A stretch of DNA of 64,000 bases from Apoderus coryli (GCA_911728435.2 OU452212.1:4904563-4968562); one strand, 5' to 3'. Numbered from the stretch's first letter, positions 9,712 to 21,690 are shown. Made by a program: numbers and translations. Notes: generated by a model not told the origin, from the sequence alone.

Positions 9712-10843
9712 GTATGTTCCTTGCTGTTCGAACACGGACTAGGAGGAGAAAAAAAAACAGATGCAATTAGACGAAAAGCCGAAGCATGGGAAAAGCTATG
9801 TTTGGAATATAATTCATTTGCTAATAATACAAAGGTAAGTTTTGGAAGACCTTCTTAACATGTTTTTATCCGCATCCTGCACTATAAAGTAGCAGTATAA
9901 TGTGGCGTTCGATCGGTAGTGGCTTCTCTTTTTCCTTCCTGTTGCTTATATGTGAATTTTGTAGTTTAATTTTGTTAAATTATCGCTCTATAATAGTAAG
10001 AATACCTTTTTCAGCCCACGGTAATTCAATTAAGGCGATGATGGGACAAAATAAAACAATATCTCAAAGAAGAACTAGCAGCTTCAAGGAGACGTTTAAA
10101 GGCAACTGCGAGAAGTTAAAAAAAAAACTATTTGGATGCTGCTGTCCCTCATTTGAGTTATCCTTTGACAGTGAAGATATTGTGGGCTGATAATTGCTTA
10201 TCACTAGCGTTCTGCTTGCAGCGACTATTCTGTCAGTAGAACCAAAAAAAATATTGCCGATGAGAATGACGAAAAGAAAAAATAAGCACAAAAAATACCT
10301 TTTGCTGTACAAATAAAAAGACATGGTAGAAATGTTAATAAGTTTGACAATACATCCTGAGCACCCTATGTGTAAAAGAAGAATGAGTGAAGGATATTTC
10401 AACGTACTACTGTACGTAGAGCTGGATGTGCTCCTACTGCTTGAACTAATTTGTCGTCTTCTTCGACACTGAAATTCAAGAGACATTGTTTATTAGGTGC
10501 TTCACGAGAAAACCACTTTTGAATAAACGTTCGCGACTGATGATCATATCTGCTCGGAGAGCAGACGCCTGCGAGGAACGCTAGCGGCTATAGCGGTGGT
10601 CGCTCAAAGTAAAACAAAAAATACGAAATGCACATACGCGTTGCTCCGCAATGATCATCCCGGTACGATTGCTTTGCCCAAACTGAAAATATGCAGACAA
10701 AAGAACTGTACAAAATACGTATGCAAATTGAAGAAGACAATTTAAGAGCAGCAAAATTGAGAAGAAAGGCAGCCGAACTGCAGTTACGCGTATTTGAAAC
10801 CGAGTTCGAAATTGTAAAGCTAAAACATGAAAAAAAAATTAAA
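9712..10843 (+). pseudogene. Myb/SANT-like DNA-binding protein gene, broken
   Basis: Three pieces in order look like exons of the Myb/SANT-like regulatory proteins common in insect genomes and often of Harbinger-transposon origin. Piece one (about 9712-9834) reads KKTDAIRRKAEAWEKLCLEY and ends at a GTAAGT donor. Piece two starts at 10015 after TTTTTCAG, reads PTVIQLRR, a TGA stop, then WDKIKQYLKEELAASRR. Piece three (about 10671-10843) encodes a coiled coil, TKELYKIRMQIEEDNLRAA and LRRKAAELQLRVFETEF, ending KKIK and a TAA. The in-frame stop replaces the residue that is usually cysteine in the family motif, so the copy is probably dead. The first start codon was not identified. Confidence 0.6.
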
Positions 10844-10924
10844 TAAATAACTTGATATAACAATTTTATAGATTAGATTGCTAGTAAGAAATTCAAAATA
10901 TATGCAAATCTTAGTTAAATATAC

Positions 10925-11023
10925 CTGCATCATTAGGTACTTTTCATCTGTAGCATGGTAAATGAATTTTTGAAGCTCTTCTTTGGTTAGGGTCTTTGAT
11001 TTCATTGGGACAACAATAATCCA
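10925..11023 (-). pseudogene. Tyrosine recombinase (Crypton-like) exon fragment
   Basis: The minus strand reads MWIIVVPMKSKTLTKEE then LQKFIYHATDEKYLMMQ and stops at a GTATAT donor. The phrase KSKTLTKEE followed by a short helix and a DEKYL motif matches the segment just ahead of the catalytic domain in Crypton-type tyrosine recombinases of insects. The catalytic arginine, histidine and tyrosine region would be on a following exon and was not found. A fragment resembling the N-terminus of the same family lies at 31735-31807. Confidence 0.45.
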
Positions 11024-11039
11024 CATTTTTCTTTTCAAA

Positions 11040-12089
11040 AATGCACCTAATATTTATATACAGTGCAAGATGGTGTAGAAGTAGACGCCTAATGATTCAC
11101 TATAATAAATGTCATTGTCCATATCAACGTCGGTATCATAAAACATTTTGTCCACACGAGTTTAATCTATTCGGGTTTTTTTTCTGGATGTTCTACAATA
11201 TACGCAATCAATTTTACTAAAGTTAATGCTGATCTTAAAACTTGTACGAAAGTTTTACAACTCTATAAATCGTGTAAATTATCTACTTCAAAAAGAAAAC
11301 GGTAAAAGGGTTATATATTGCGGATTTTTGGGTTCGACAGGTAATTAATATACCCTTGGTTTCTCTGATAATCTCAATTCTGGTGATATGTAGCTAGTAT
11401 GCAGAATCGAAAATATATTTGTAGAATTTGCCCAGAAAGACAAAACTGTATTAGTCAAAGATTTATAAAGTACGATAGTTTTCCCTACCGATAGAAAGTA
11501 TTTGAGCATAATATGAAAATAAGAACATCAAATTATTAAAAAGAAAACAATTTAAATAAATGAAATGGAGGATTTACAAAAATTGGAAAGAACGAAAAAA
11601 TATTGAGTCGATTGTTTACTCTGCGGTTGAAGTCACCTTTTATTCGGCATGAGGCTTAAGGCGAACCATACACGCACAGACAAAAATTGAGTATAAGAAA
11701 GGAGTGTTAAAATACGGTGTATTTCTGGTATTACTGCTTGATATTATTAGAGGTCAAACAACTAAGATTACCTTGGTTTCAATGTTATAATACCTACTTT
11801 TAGCTACACTTTCACCAGTTGAATTTTTTGGGATGAAAAGTGTTCCTACGATACGAATTTCTAATAGGCCATACCTGACCTTTATTTTTTGAGGCTATTG
11901 GCTGTGAAGTTTATGGAATAATTATGGCTTACTGTCATCTGAGTAACGGCAATTATGCTTATCCAAAAAAATGTCTGGATTTTCCATTAAACGCTGCGCT
12001 GGTTCTTCACAAATTTGCAGCCTTCTATAAGGATCATCCTAACTAACTTCCATGTCATAGAATAGCAACTTCCATGGTTTGTCTAATTT
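11040..12089. other. sif intron, nothing recognised
   Basis: AT-rich DNA without recognisable coding or repeat structure by eye. Confidence 0.4.
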
Positions 12090-13283
12090 TTTACACTAGT
12101 TTTTTTACACAACTTGTCATGTCAATCTTCATCAAAGCTAAAAATATATTTTTTGTCGATTGCTTTTTTAATGCAGATAACTAGATCCCTGGATCTATTA
12201 GTTTTTGTCTAATAGTGTTTCATAATTTAGAGATACGATACGGTTTAGGTGATCCCGGGATGTAAAACCCAAATCATGTGGCGCCCTTAAAATAAATTGA
12301 CTTTCCATCGTATGACCCTGCCCGTCTCCACTGTTAGCTGGCGGCCATCTCTAAGATCACCTGTCTTGGTAATCTCATTCGGAGTTCGGGATATAACATA
12401 GCCTTCCTGACGCAATAATACTTAAAGCCCGAATATTTTCAAATATATAGAAAAGTCGTCACAAGGATTTTTTACACTAGTTATCTGCATTAAAAAAGCA
12501 ATCGATAAAAAACATATTTTTAGCTTTCATAAAAATTGACATGACAAGTTGCATGTCAAACTTTATCAAAGCTAAAATATATTTTTATCGATTGCTTTTT
12601 TAATGCAGATAACTAGATCCCTGGATCTATTAGTTTGTGTCTAATAGTGTTTCATAATTTAGAGATACGATACGGTTTAGGTGATCCCGAGATGTAAAAC
12701 CCAAATCATGTGGCGCCCTTAAAATAAATTGACTTTCCATCGTATGACCCTGCCCGTCTCCACTGTTAGCTGGCGGCCATCTCTAAGATCACCTGTCTTG
12801 GTAATCTCATTCGGAGTTCGGGATATAACATAGCCTTCCTGACGCAATAATACTTAAAGCCCGAATATTTTCAAATATATAGAAAAGTCGTCACAAGGAT
12901 TTTTTACACTAGTTATCTGCATTAAAAAAGCAATCGATAAAAAACATATTTTTAGCTTTCATAAAAATTGACATGACAAGTTGCATATCAAACTTTATCA
13001 AAGCTAAAATATATTTTTATCGATTGCTTTTTTAATGCAGATAACTAGATCCCTGGATCTATTAGTTTGTGTCTAATAGTGTTTCATAATTTAGAGATAC
13101 GATACGGTTTAGGTGATCCCGAGATGTAAAACCCAAATCATGTGGCGCCCTTAAAATAAATTGAATTTCAATCGTATGACCCTGCCCGTCTCCACTGTTA
13201 GCTGGCGGCCATCTCGAAGGTCACCTGCCTTGATAATCTAATTCGGAGTCCGGGATATAACGTAGCCTTCCTGACGCAATAAT
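12090..13283. repeat. Three-unit 432-bp tandem array of MITE-like units
   Basis: The word CGATTGCTTTTTTAATGCAG starts at 12157, 12589 and 13021, giving an exact 432-bp period. Each unit begins with a segment of about 65-75 bp whose reverse complement closes the same unit (for example the one ending near 12552), so neighbouring units meet head to tail with their inverted ends back to back, making palindromic junctions near 12552 and 12984. The third unit is cut short near 13283. Units 1 and 2 are nearly identical; unit 3 is slightly more diverged. The core holds GTGGCGCCCTTAAAAT and CTGGCGGCCATCTC, resembling sequence at 21490-21600. Confidence 0.9.
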
Positions 13284-14014
13284 ATATAGGGGATGATTGT
13301 CCTTTTGCTAGGGGTTTTAACGCCCGCAAAATCTTTAGATGTGGATTGTAATAAAATATGCTTAAAATGCCCTCGAAGTAACATCGATGTGTCCGAGCAT
13401 TTCTACTTTAATTTGAGGAAAAAAGGAAAAGCTAGATGCATACTTTTCATTAGTTCTATATGTTGTATAAATATAATTTTTTATATTATCAACACTATGA
13501 AATACCTACTTATAATTTGGAACTAATAAAAAAGGCGGGTTGTGTGAGAATGGCAATGGGACTTTACCTATTTAAAAATAAAGGCTATATTATTATTATT
13601 AATTGCACGGTGACAAATCCGTATGGCATAGTTTATCTAAAAAAAATACCCGCGACAAACACTTATAAAATTCAACAGTCAAGTCACAGTAATCCGGGCT
13701 AAAAAACACATTCTCATGTATTTTACACCAAGTTATGAATAGCTCCAAAGGTCAAAGGGTTAATTTTCTTAAGTATTCCAAGTTCTCGGTTATCAGTAAA
13801 CAATGTAGAACAAAATTACTTACATATTTATGCACATATTATCCCTTGGTGAGTAGCGTAGGTATAGGTTATTATTATAGGACTGGCGGCGTATTAATTA
13901 GTGAGAGAAAAGAGGTAGGTAACATGGTTTCGGGAAGAAAACTGAGAGTGTATATCGGCTAAATATTTATTCATATAAAATTAAAAATGATTATTTTTAT
14001 GTAGTATTATTTAC
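13284..14014. other. sif intron, no gene recognised
   Basis: Overlapping short ORFs occur but none shows a domain. An AATAAAGGCTATATTATTATT word at 13577 looks like a LINE 3' tail. Confidence 0.4.
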
Positions 14015-14215
14015 CTGTAATGATCGTCTACTTGACCCGCTATTTGATCTCGACAATAGCGGAGGTCGCCTTTTTGTAGCTCCTCTTCCAGCCAATAGGT
14101 TGTTGAGTAGTGAAGGACTTCGCGCACAAATAAATGCGTGAAATGATGATACGGTAAATACTCCTAATTTATTCAGTGTGTTCTTCGTTGCTCTTGAAAC
14201 GTGAGTCAAAAGTGA
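14015..14215 (-). CDS. sif: sif exon: serine-rich linker before RBD
   Basis: This 201-nt, phase-0 exon (67 residues) has a TTTTTACAG acceptor before 14215 and a GTAAAT donor after 14015. It reads [20 protein letters not shown], then [20 protein letters not shown], and ends with an arginine/serine-rich stretch, [15 protein letters not shown]. This is the conserved linker between the coiled-coil extension and the Ras-binding domain of still life. It joins in frame to LPNPK of the exon at 17114-17296 and to INSRDEG of the exon at 6374-6601. Confidence 0.92.
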
Positions 14216-14820
14216 CTGTAAAAATTTAAACGAAAATATAAATAAAATTTTAAGTGCACAGGAAGTCCTTGAATAATTTTGATTTAGGTAAGAACTTAAT
14301 TTTCAAGATACCAAGCAAGTGCTAAAATTGCCAAGTTTAATTAGCATTGCTTCAGATTATAAACATATGATTTTTAAAATATTATAAGCAGATGAAAAAT
14401 TGGGTTTGTGTCTATAATCAGTTTGGAATGAACATTTATGTCTGGTTTTTCAGAATTGCCTTGTGAATTAACTATTCACACTAGTAAAGGCATAAGTAGA
14501 AATTTTATAGAAACAAGTAGTTCAAAGTGTACGCACAGTTTAAAGGTCATCTGCACACTTTAGTAGTTTGCACATTCTTTACTGTGTTTTTACAATTTCA
14601 AGATTGAGTCCCCATACCCATAAATAATTTATAATTTAATGTTTTCGTTAATTTACTTTTTCTTCTAATTTTTGTCTGTTTAAACCAATCGCCTTTTATT
14701 TCTAGCTTTGATACATCTTTGTTCTCTTCGTTTAACGTTTATCCCCATACCCAAAAAACATAATGCTAAGGAGTGTAAGGACCACCGTGAATGTCTCTTA
14801 TGAGCGATGTTCCAAAATAT
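14216..14820. other. Short sif intron stretch, nothing recognised
   Basis: AT-rich intron between the linker exon and the LINE relic downstream. Confidence 0.4.
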
Positions 14821-14829
14821 TTCTGCGAA

Positions 14830-15434
14830 TTATACACCAAAGAATATTTAAGAAAATTGAGGAGCATATAGCAGATAGTCAGTTCGGCTTTCGTCTATCC
14901 AGGTTTTAATTCAAAGATGCCGAGACGTTAAAACTGACGTTTTCAAGTGCCTCGTAGACCTGGAAAAAGCTTCTCACAAAGTGCAACATGATAAGATGGT
15001 GGAGATACTGAACACAACGGGCATAGATGATAAAAATCTACACTTCATAGCAAATCTATATTGGCGTCAAACAGCGAACCTGAGGGTGGACAATGATTTT
15101 ACTGAGGATATTGCCATTAAGAGGTGTAAGGCAGGGGTGTATACAGTCTCCACTGCTCTTCAACTTGTATTCCGAAGCCATATTTAAAGAAGCTTGCCTT
15201 GACAGTTCAGAGGGAATTAAAGTGAACGGAATCACAATGAACAATAGTAGATACGCGGATGATACGGTGTTGATGGCAAATAGCATAGAATATCTGCAGA
15301 GTGTCCTTGATAGAGTGGTACATTTATGCGAACCGTTCGGCCTTAAATTAAACATTATAAAAACCAAGTTTCAGCTATGGATTGGACAGAATCGACTGGA
15401 AAGAACGGAGAAGATATCTAGGACAACAAATTAA
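14830..15434 (+). pseudogene. RTE-like non-LTR reverse transcriptase fragment
   Basis: Reading frames that shift near 14900 and 15120 give, in order, IADSQFGFRL, CLVDLEKASHKVQHDKM, ANLYWRQTANLRVDN, VRQGCIQSPLLFNLYSE and YADDTVLMA. These are successive reverse-transcriptase motifs, including the YADD catalytic centre near 15250. The style of the motifs matches RTE-like insect LINEs. Frameshifts and the lack of an endonuclease domain make it a dead fragment. A C-terminal piece of the same kind of element lies at 37700-38025. Confidence 0.75.
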
Positions 15435-16299
15435 TTAAATAATAAAATCGAGTTTTGTCAAAATTTTGTTTTTTCTTACTTATCCTACGGAGTTATTGAA
15501 TGACCTGTTAGTTCTAATACAACTGGAAGTAAAGCAAATCTATAAATATTTCAGGCTTATAAATTGGCATCCCTCATCTAAGTACCAAAATTTTTAAAAC
15601 TATCGCAAAATTAGTATAACAGAAAACTTAACATACCATCCTCATGCATCACCCTATAATAAGCACGATTTTGATTTCCTTTAGGTTATTTTATCAAAAT
15701 ACCGCACCAAGAATTAGGATACAAACAACGGTTTTTTGCATTATGTTGAACCTTTTTGTGACATTTTATTTGTCTCTGTCAACATCAGAAAACACAAGCA
15801 CAACTTTTTCGTGCTTCCACATTTTATCAAAAAGGAAACTCAACAAAACTGATTGACATGGTGTAATTTAAGTTTAAACGTGTGACATCAATTTAATTTA
15901 TTTCTAAATGTTCCATTCATTTTCTGGAACATATAGTTTTATTAGCAAAACAATTATCATTTGTCTTTTTTGTATTCCGACACTTCAGGATCGTAAACTG
16001 TCCGAATTTCATCTAGCATAAATAAAAACTGTATAATATACAAGTCAACTCATTTACTAAATTAAATGAAACGGTATTTCTGGGGCTTAAGAGAAAATAA
16101 TAGCATAAATTTAGAGATAAAGCCATTTTATCAGAATAGAGTAGTGTAACATATTCTAAGCTTTTTGTTTATTTGACGCATTTGCATTGGATTCTCGAAT
16201 CATTGTTTCAGACGTGATGAATTTAGTGATTCTTGGGAATATCATTAAGATGAATGTGACTAAAAAGTGCGTGTCGGATGCTTGTGAGGTTATACTGCA
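15435..16299. other. sif intron, nothing recognised
   Basis: AT-rich, with one 70-codon frame at 15644-15856 that has no recognisable domain. Confidence 0.4.
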
Positions 16300-16689
16300 C
16301 TAGGTATTAAAAACTTCTGATATTAGGACGATGAAGTTTTTAATCATTAAATATCTAGTGATAGAGGTCTTTATTGCAGCAAAGCACAAAACACTCTCCA
16401 GCTTACAACATAACTCGAAACCTTCAAAAATAGAAGGAATTAAAGTTTTCATGCAATTTAAATTTAACTCATATTTTAAATGATTCTGAAACACATGAGA
16501 ACATCTGCCTATTGGTAACGGATCTGACTCTACCTCAATGATTCGCTCAGATGCAAACGTAACGTACTCAGCAAATACTTCATTAATAATATTCCTGTCA
16601 TTGACAAAGTCTCTAATGATGTGAAGTCTTTGTGAAAATATAACCTCCTCTGCTATGTGTTTCTTGCCTATGTATGTTTTTATCGACAA
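16300..16689 (-). CDS. Unrecognised 129-codon ORF
   Basis: The frame begins MSIKTYIGKKHIAEEVIF and includes IINEVFAEYVTFASERIIEV and a cysteine-containing segment. The composition is more protein-like than most frames in the window, but no family was recognised. There are no splice sites, inverted repeats or neighbouring gene pieces to support it. It lies within the sif intron between 14215 and 17114, on the same strand as sif. It could be a relic of a mobile-element gene or chance. Confidence 0.2.
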   Translation of the reverse strand: MSIKTYIGKKHIAEEVIFSQRLHIIRDFVNDRNIINEVFAEYVTFASERIIEVESDPLPIGRCSHVFQNHLKYELNLNCMKTLIPSIFEGFELCCKLESVLCFAAIKTSITRYLMIKNFIVLISEVFNT

Positions 16690-17084
16690 TGAGTCAAAAA
16701 ATATTTTAATGCTTTATTTAAATTAGTACTAAATGTTTCAAGTCAAAATTAAACTAAATTTTTGTAAATATTGCCACAATAGAAAATATAGATTGAGCCT
16801 TTGCTATGTCACAAATGTATTCGAAAAAAGAGAGTAAGAGAACCTGGCAGAGCTTTTGGAGACATGTGCTCCAACTCATGCTCTGAGCTGCCAAGTCGCG
16901 CGTTCGAATATCAACCAATCAAAATGTCTATTCCTGGCGTCGTACCGCTTTTGTGGAAAAATGTCAATCAGCAAATTTTGTCTACCAAGTAGATACAATA
17001 CCGATGTCAGAGTGATGAACTTTTATAAATTATTAATCAACGAAAAATCCTTACTTCGACCGGATGCAATATTTTTATTACAAT

Positions 17085-17113
17085 ATACAGGGTGTGACAA
17101 TAATTCAGATTAC
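17085..17113. repeat. Tc1/mariner-like terminal word beside a sif donor
   Basis: TATACAGGGTGTGACAATAA starts at 17088 and ends within about 10 bp of the sif splice donor at 17113. It matches the type of terminal sequence seen in Tc1/mariner elements but no partner end was located. Confidence 0.3.
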
Positions 17114-17296
17114 CTTGGGATTAGGCAATTCACCACTCTGCAAACTGGCCATGTAACATCGCAATCTGAATTGTTCACAATGTAATCGCTCCAAGTTTTC
17201 TTCCCATTGAATGACTTGATTGGCTATTTGTTGTCTGGCATCAGGTTCACTCACGACAGACTGTTGCATTTCGGCCATGTGTTTGAGTTTGTAATC
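17114..17296 (-). CDS. sif: sif exon: coiled-coil extension
   Basis: This 183-nt, phase-0 exon (61 residues) has a CTTGTTTCAG acceptor before 17296 and a GTAATC donor after 17114. It reads [20 protein letters not shown], then [20 protein letters not shown] and [15 protein letters not shown]. It encodes the helical coiled-coil and extension segment that follows the first PH domain in still life/TIAM; in TIAM this PH-CC-Ex unit drives membrane localisation. It joins in frame to EKAIET of the exon at 33066-33197. The donor departs from the GTAAGT consensus. Confidence 0.93.
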
Positions 17297-18419
17297 CTGA
17301 AACAAGTAAGAAAAGATAAGTCTCACATTATCACTAATACCAGGGTACAAATACAGTAAAAATCTTTCTGTGAGTATTTTGGTATCAATAGAAAACTTAT
17401 TAGGTATCCTCCATATGCAATAAGAAGTCCCCAGTCCAATGGATTTTCATAAGCCAGAGGCTGCAGAATTTTCAAGTACCCTGGCAAGATACGTGATTGT
17501 AATTCGCGGTTGGGATAGGTTAACGACTTTTACCAGAGTTGCAGGTACCTCAATGATCGTGAGGGTGTTATTGGCTGTTATTGCTTGATACAGAAATACT
17601 TATGCTTCTGTATGTAGTTATTAGTGAAAGTTAATTATTGATTTTTAATTTTTATTTTAAATGTATAAATTGTGTAAAATTTTTGGCATTAAAACTTGTT
17701 TTTTTTTATTTCTGTAATTTAAAATCTCAGAACAATATAAGTTAAAATTGTAGTACAGTTTCAGTTGAAACAAGGTACCTATGTTAATTATTGTAATTCG
17801 TTCCTTTAGCAAAGCATCTAGTAGAAAGTACAAACATAATAATTATTGAATTAAAATTTTGCTAATGCTATTTTTTTTAAAAAGTACATTCGTATAAAAA
17901 GTATAGTCTGCCACTCGTACGGAATTATCAGTTCCCATCCGTATTATACCGTGCTCGTTGCACAATATACTATTGTGTGTATTTGTTTAACCACATAGCC
18001 TCTGCTCTCATCTGAGTTTATTCCACCCTCTGTGGTATTATATCCGCCCAAAAATACAACTAAACCTTCTGTGCTCAAGAGAAATCAATGTAACTTTGCG
18101 TGCACGTAAATATTTGCAATCGAGTCAAATTTTAAACTTGTGACCTAGACTATCAATTTACTTTCAATGTCAAATTCAACTTCAAGAACAAAGTGATTTT
18201 TTGAAATTAGAGTGTCAAGAAGTTTTCAAATTAAAATTACAAAGCAATTAGAGCGATTCGTAGTTTTCTAAAATCTTGAGCGATTTTTTTCAAGTGAATA
18301 AAACTGCATTAATGGTAACAAATTAAAAATGTTCTTATTGAGTAATGTTTGTTGATTTCCAATTTATTCGGTAGACTTTTTATATATTTTCTGAATTGTC
18401 ACCTAATTTGACATCTGAT
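17297..18419. other. sif intron, nothing recognised
   Basis: AT-rich; no gene, TIR pair or repeat was noticed. Confidence 0.4.
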
Positions 18420-18492
18420 TTTTCTTCTCCAATTTTGTATATATGTACAGAATTACATGCGAATAAAGTTATTTATTATTATTATTAATTTG
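18420..18492 (+). mobile_element. LINE 3' tail
   Basis: The word GAATAAAGTTATTTATTATT followed by further ATT repeats is the kind of polyadenylation signal plus short-repeat tail found at the 3' end of Jockey/CR1-group LINEs, as also seen at 48127-48166. No coding part remains upstream. Confidence 0.35.
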
Positions 18493-21489
18493 CTCATATA
18501 CTTACTTATGCGGAAAAAGCGGAAAAAACAGAACAACTGAACGATGTTTATTTTAATTTTATTATAATCAGAATTTAACAAAATGCTATAAGTGACGAAT
18601 CAAAAGTCAGATTGCTGTGAAGGTTAGTACTAAATAAAAATCGGATGGTAAAAATTGTAGTAACGCCATCTATGGCATTTTTGAATGGACTAATATATAT
18701 TTTTTTAGTTTATTTCGAGGGTAAATGCAATGACTTATCTCCCTATTTATAATTTTTACTTGCAGCAGTACCCCCATATTTATTTAGGTGCTTATTAAAA
18801 TTATTAAAAAGTCATTATTTCTTTTAAATTAAGATACGAATCTCAGCTTATTTTAAAAAGAGACGAATACATTTTTAATTGATAATTATGCATTTTATAA
18901 CAGGTTAGCTGTTACGGAGAAAATTCACAAAATCGCTAGGAGCGATTTGAAGGTATTAAATATTGCGAGGCAAATTAATTACTCTTGATTTTGTTCCGTA
19001 ATTGCATAGGATTATGTTGATTAGTTTGTAATTAGAGTATTATTTATAAATTGGCTTTCATTCAATTATTAAGAGTATTTTAGAATGTTATTAAAATATT
19101 TTATCAGTGACGGTGTAGTTTCTTCGGGCGCCTTTGTCTTACACAATTCTTTCTTAATGCTGCGCGCACACGAGTGGTCGGTATCCTTAAAAGTTAGTAG
19201 TTGATTTTTCTAAGATATTCTTCAACTACCATCAAAAAGTCTGCCTACTCAGGTGTCCAAATGGTGAATATTGACCTGTATTAGGCAAAAAAAACCAGAA
19301 TAATTTTTTTTTTTGCAAAATCAGTTGAAGATAGAAGACAGGTATAGAAAAGTGTTAAGGCATAATAATCTGATATCGAATCGAATCGTAAAATATAACT
19401 ACATACAGGTGTTTCATTTGAAATAAGAAAGTTGATATCAACTTCCAGTATAACTTTTTTTCATAGATAAAATGCTCATGAAATATTTTATGTATGCTAG
19501 TAAAATCTAAAGCCTAAGGTTAAAATCTTTGAATTACTATTTTAATAAAATTTTGTATAAACGTTAGTCTTAAAGCCCAAAACACCTATAAGACGACCTA
19601 ATTCTATCAGTGGGTGCATTCATATTTATGTTATATGCCACTTGGATATGGGGAGCAATTTCAATTTTCTCGCTAAAATGCCAACATATTTCAAATGCCA
19701 CATTAGTTAGTAGTTATAAAACTATCTTGTGTTCAAGCGGTATTCTCTATGTTAGAGTCACCTTTTATACCAGTATAATACATATTCTTGTCTTATTATG
19801 TACTTCTGTTTATTATTTCCAGATGTTAATACGAGTAGCAAGGCTGGGCTTATTAAATCAACGTAGATATATCTACGGTGATTACGTGTTAGAAAACGTT
19901 ATAAATTAAAAATAATATTTTGCTTCGCTCTATGGTTCCTATTCTGTAAACATATTCCAACTAGCATTATTAATAATAAATTTATTTATTAATTTGTACA
20001 ACAGGTGTATACATTGGCAAGTCATACAGAGAATATATAAATTTTTAATAAATCCAAAACAATTCGGTACACATTATTAAAAGAACACATCTTAGCCCAT
20101 AGGTAAGAATATAATAAACATATTATAACAATAAGAATTCACAAAACATATTACAGAATTTCAACTGATCAACAACGAGTGCTGGCAAATTGCAAACACA
20201 TGAAATACTATCAACAGTAGTAGAGTGTCGCAGAAAAACGTGAACATAGAGCAATCACATATTGCTGACAATTAAATTTAACTGAAATATACCGTCTCTT
20301 AGTTAGATAGTAAATGACCTTCAAATTTAGAGAAATAATAATTATTTTTTCTAGATATTTCATGCCGAGCATTTTTACTAATAATGTAGTAGTTCCACAG
20401 TAAAAATATTAATCATTGGCGTGCGAATATAGTTTGAAGAACCTTAAAATAGTTACTGGTACTGTTACACTACAGTTAAACTGAGAGGGTTTGTATTTAA
20501 CCGCGTTCATGCGAAGTGGCCCTGAAGAAGCAGCCAGGAAGGTCAGCGAAATATTAGCTAGAATAAATTTGACGCAGCATTTATGCAGCAATACTGTTTC
20601 ATTGTTTGAGAAGAAATCAGTTGTACGTGGCTGAAAATGGAGGTCATGGTGAACATTTATTTTGTTTTGCATTATGTACAAATAGTTTTTGTTGTTGATT
20701 TTTGTTAGTTTAGGTATATTGGAGCAAAAAAATATGAGTTGGTAATTGGACAAACCTATTTTAATTATCATAAGCAGCAGTCCTGTATGTCGCCATTAGT
20801 TTTTTCTAAAAGTTAGGGTGCGGTTTGTCATTTTATAACAGGTATAGCATCCTTGAATCATTCTTCTAGATACTGGATTAAGAAATACACATAGACCTAT
20901 TGAAAACATTTTTTTGTTGACTATTCCATTTTTTCTCTATTCATATTTCCTCAGGAATTCATTATTCTAACAATATCTCTGGTATCCAATATCATCATAA
21001 CTAACAACTAAACGGCAAAGGTTTTTAATAAAATGCCTGTCCCTCCTTTAAATCCATTTTTTCCACAATGCTAATGTATCTAATCATTTTACTAGCCATC
21101 GATTACGGATGAGCAGTTTACACCCAATGATAGCAACCTTTCTATTGCCCTGGTCTCTATGCGACAAATTAAATTACTCCAATTTACGAAACCCGTCAGA
21201 AATGGTTAAACGCACGTATGCGGAATTTGAACTTGGATAATATTCTCGTTATAGCCTGAGGAGAAAAAAGTTGAACAGTGTTGCCCAATTTAAATGTAAA
21301 TGAGGATACATACTTAGTTTTTCGTTGAAAAAAATGTTATACGCAGAGAAACTGTTCTAAAATATGAAATGGAATTTTCGCATAAGCACTTTCAGCAGAT
21401 ATCTCTCCAGGGTAAGTATTTTCCTTGATTGCAGGATCGAGTTGCCTCTAGTACTCTTTCAGGGTTTTACGATAGTAGTTGTTATTAAT
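18493..21489. other. sif intron, no gene recognised
   Basis: The stretch holds short ORFs, for example 99 codons at 19610-19909, which are hydrophobic and without a known domain. Near 19970-20010 an AT-rich repeat resembles a minus-strand LINE tail. Confidence 0.35.
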
Positions 21490-21690
21490 TACTGACGCTA
21501 CGATGTAAAATTAAACCGTGTGGTGCCCTGCTTAATGTCCACTGTAGGTGGCCGCCATTGTAGGGGTAAATTATCTGGACGATCCCTTGGTTAACGGAAA
21601 TAATCTAACGTTGTAAAACCTATTTACTTCTAGCCTTGTACCCTCTTAATTTAACACATAGATTTTTGGCGCCCAACGTGGCTTACAACT
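21490..21690 (+). mobile_element. Possible LTR end with primer-binding site
   Basis: The segment ends with TGGCGCCCAACGTGG at 21667-21681, which resembles an LTR-retrotransposon primer-binding site. The preceding 170 bp share words with the core of the array at 12.1-13.3 kb: GATGTAAAA, GTGTGGTGCCCT, and TCCACTGT followed by TGGCCGCCAT. No polyprotein and no second LTR were found. Confidence 0.3.

Noticed and set aside
10064..10486. 140-codon minus-strand frame rich in serine and hydrophobic runs
   Set aside because: It is antisense to the Myb/SANT-like exon 2 and its downstream region; the plus-strand reading has domain support.
19610..19909. 99-codon hydrophobic frame as a membrane protein
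   Set aside because: No recognised family, no splice or promoter context, and it is typical of translated AT-rich DNA.
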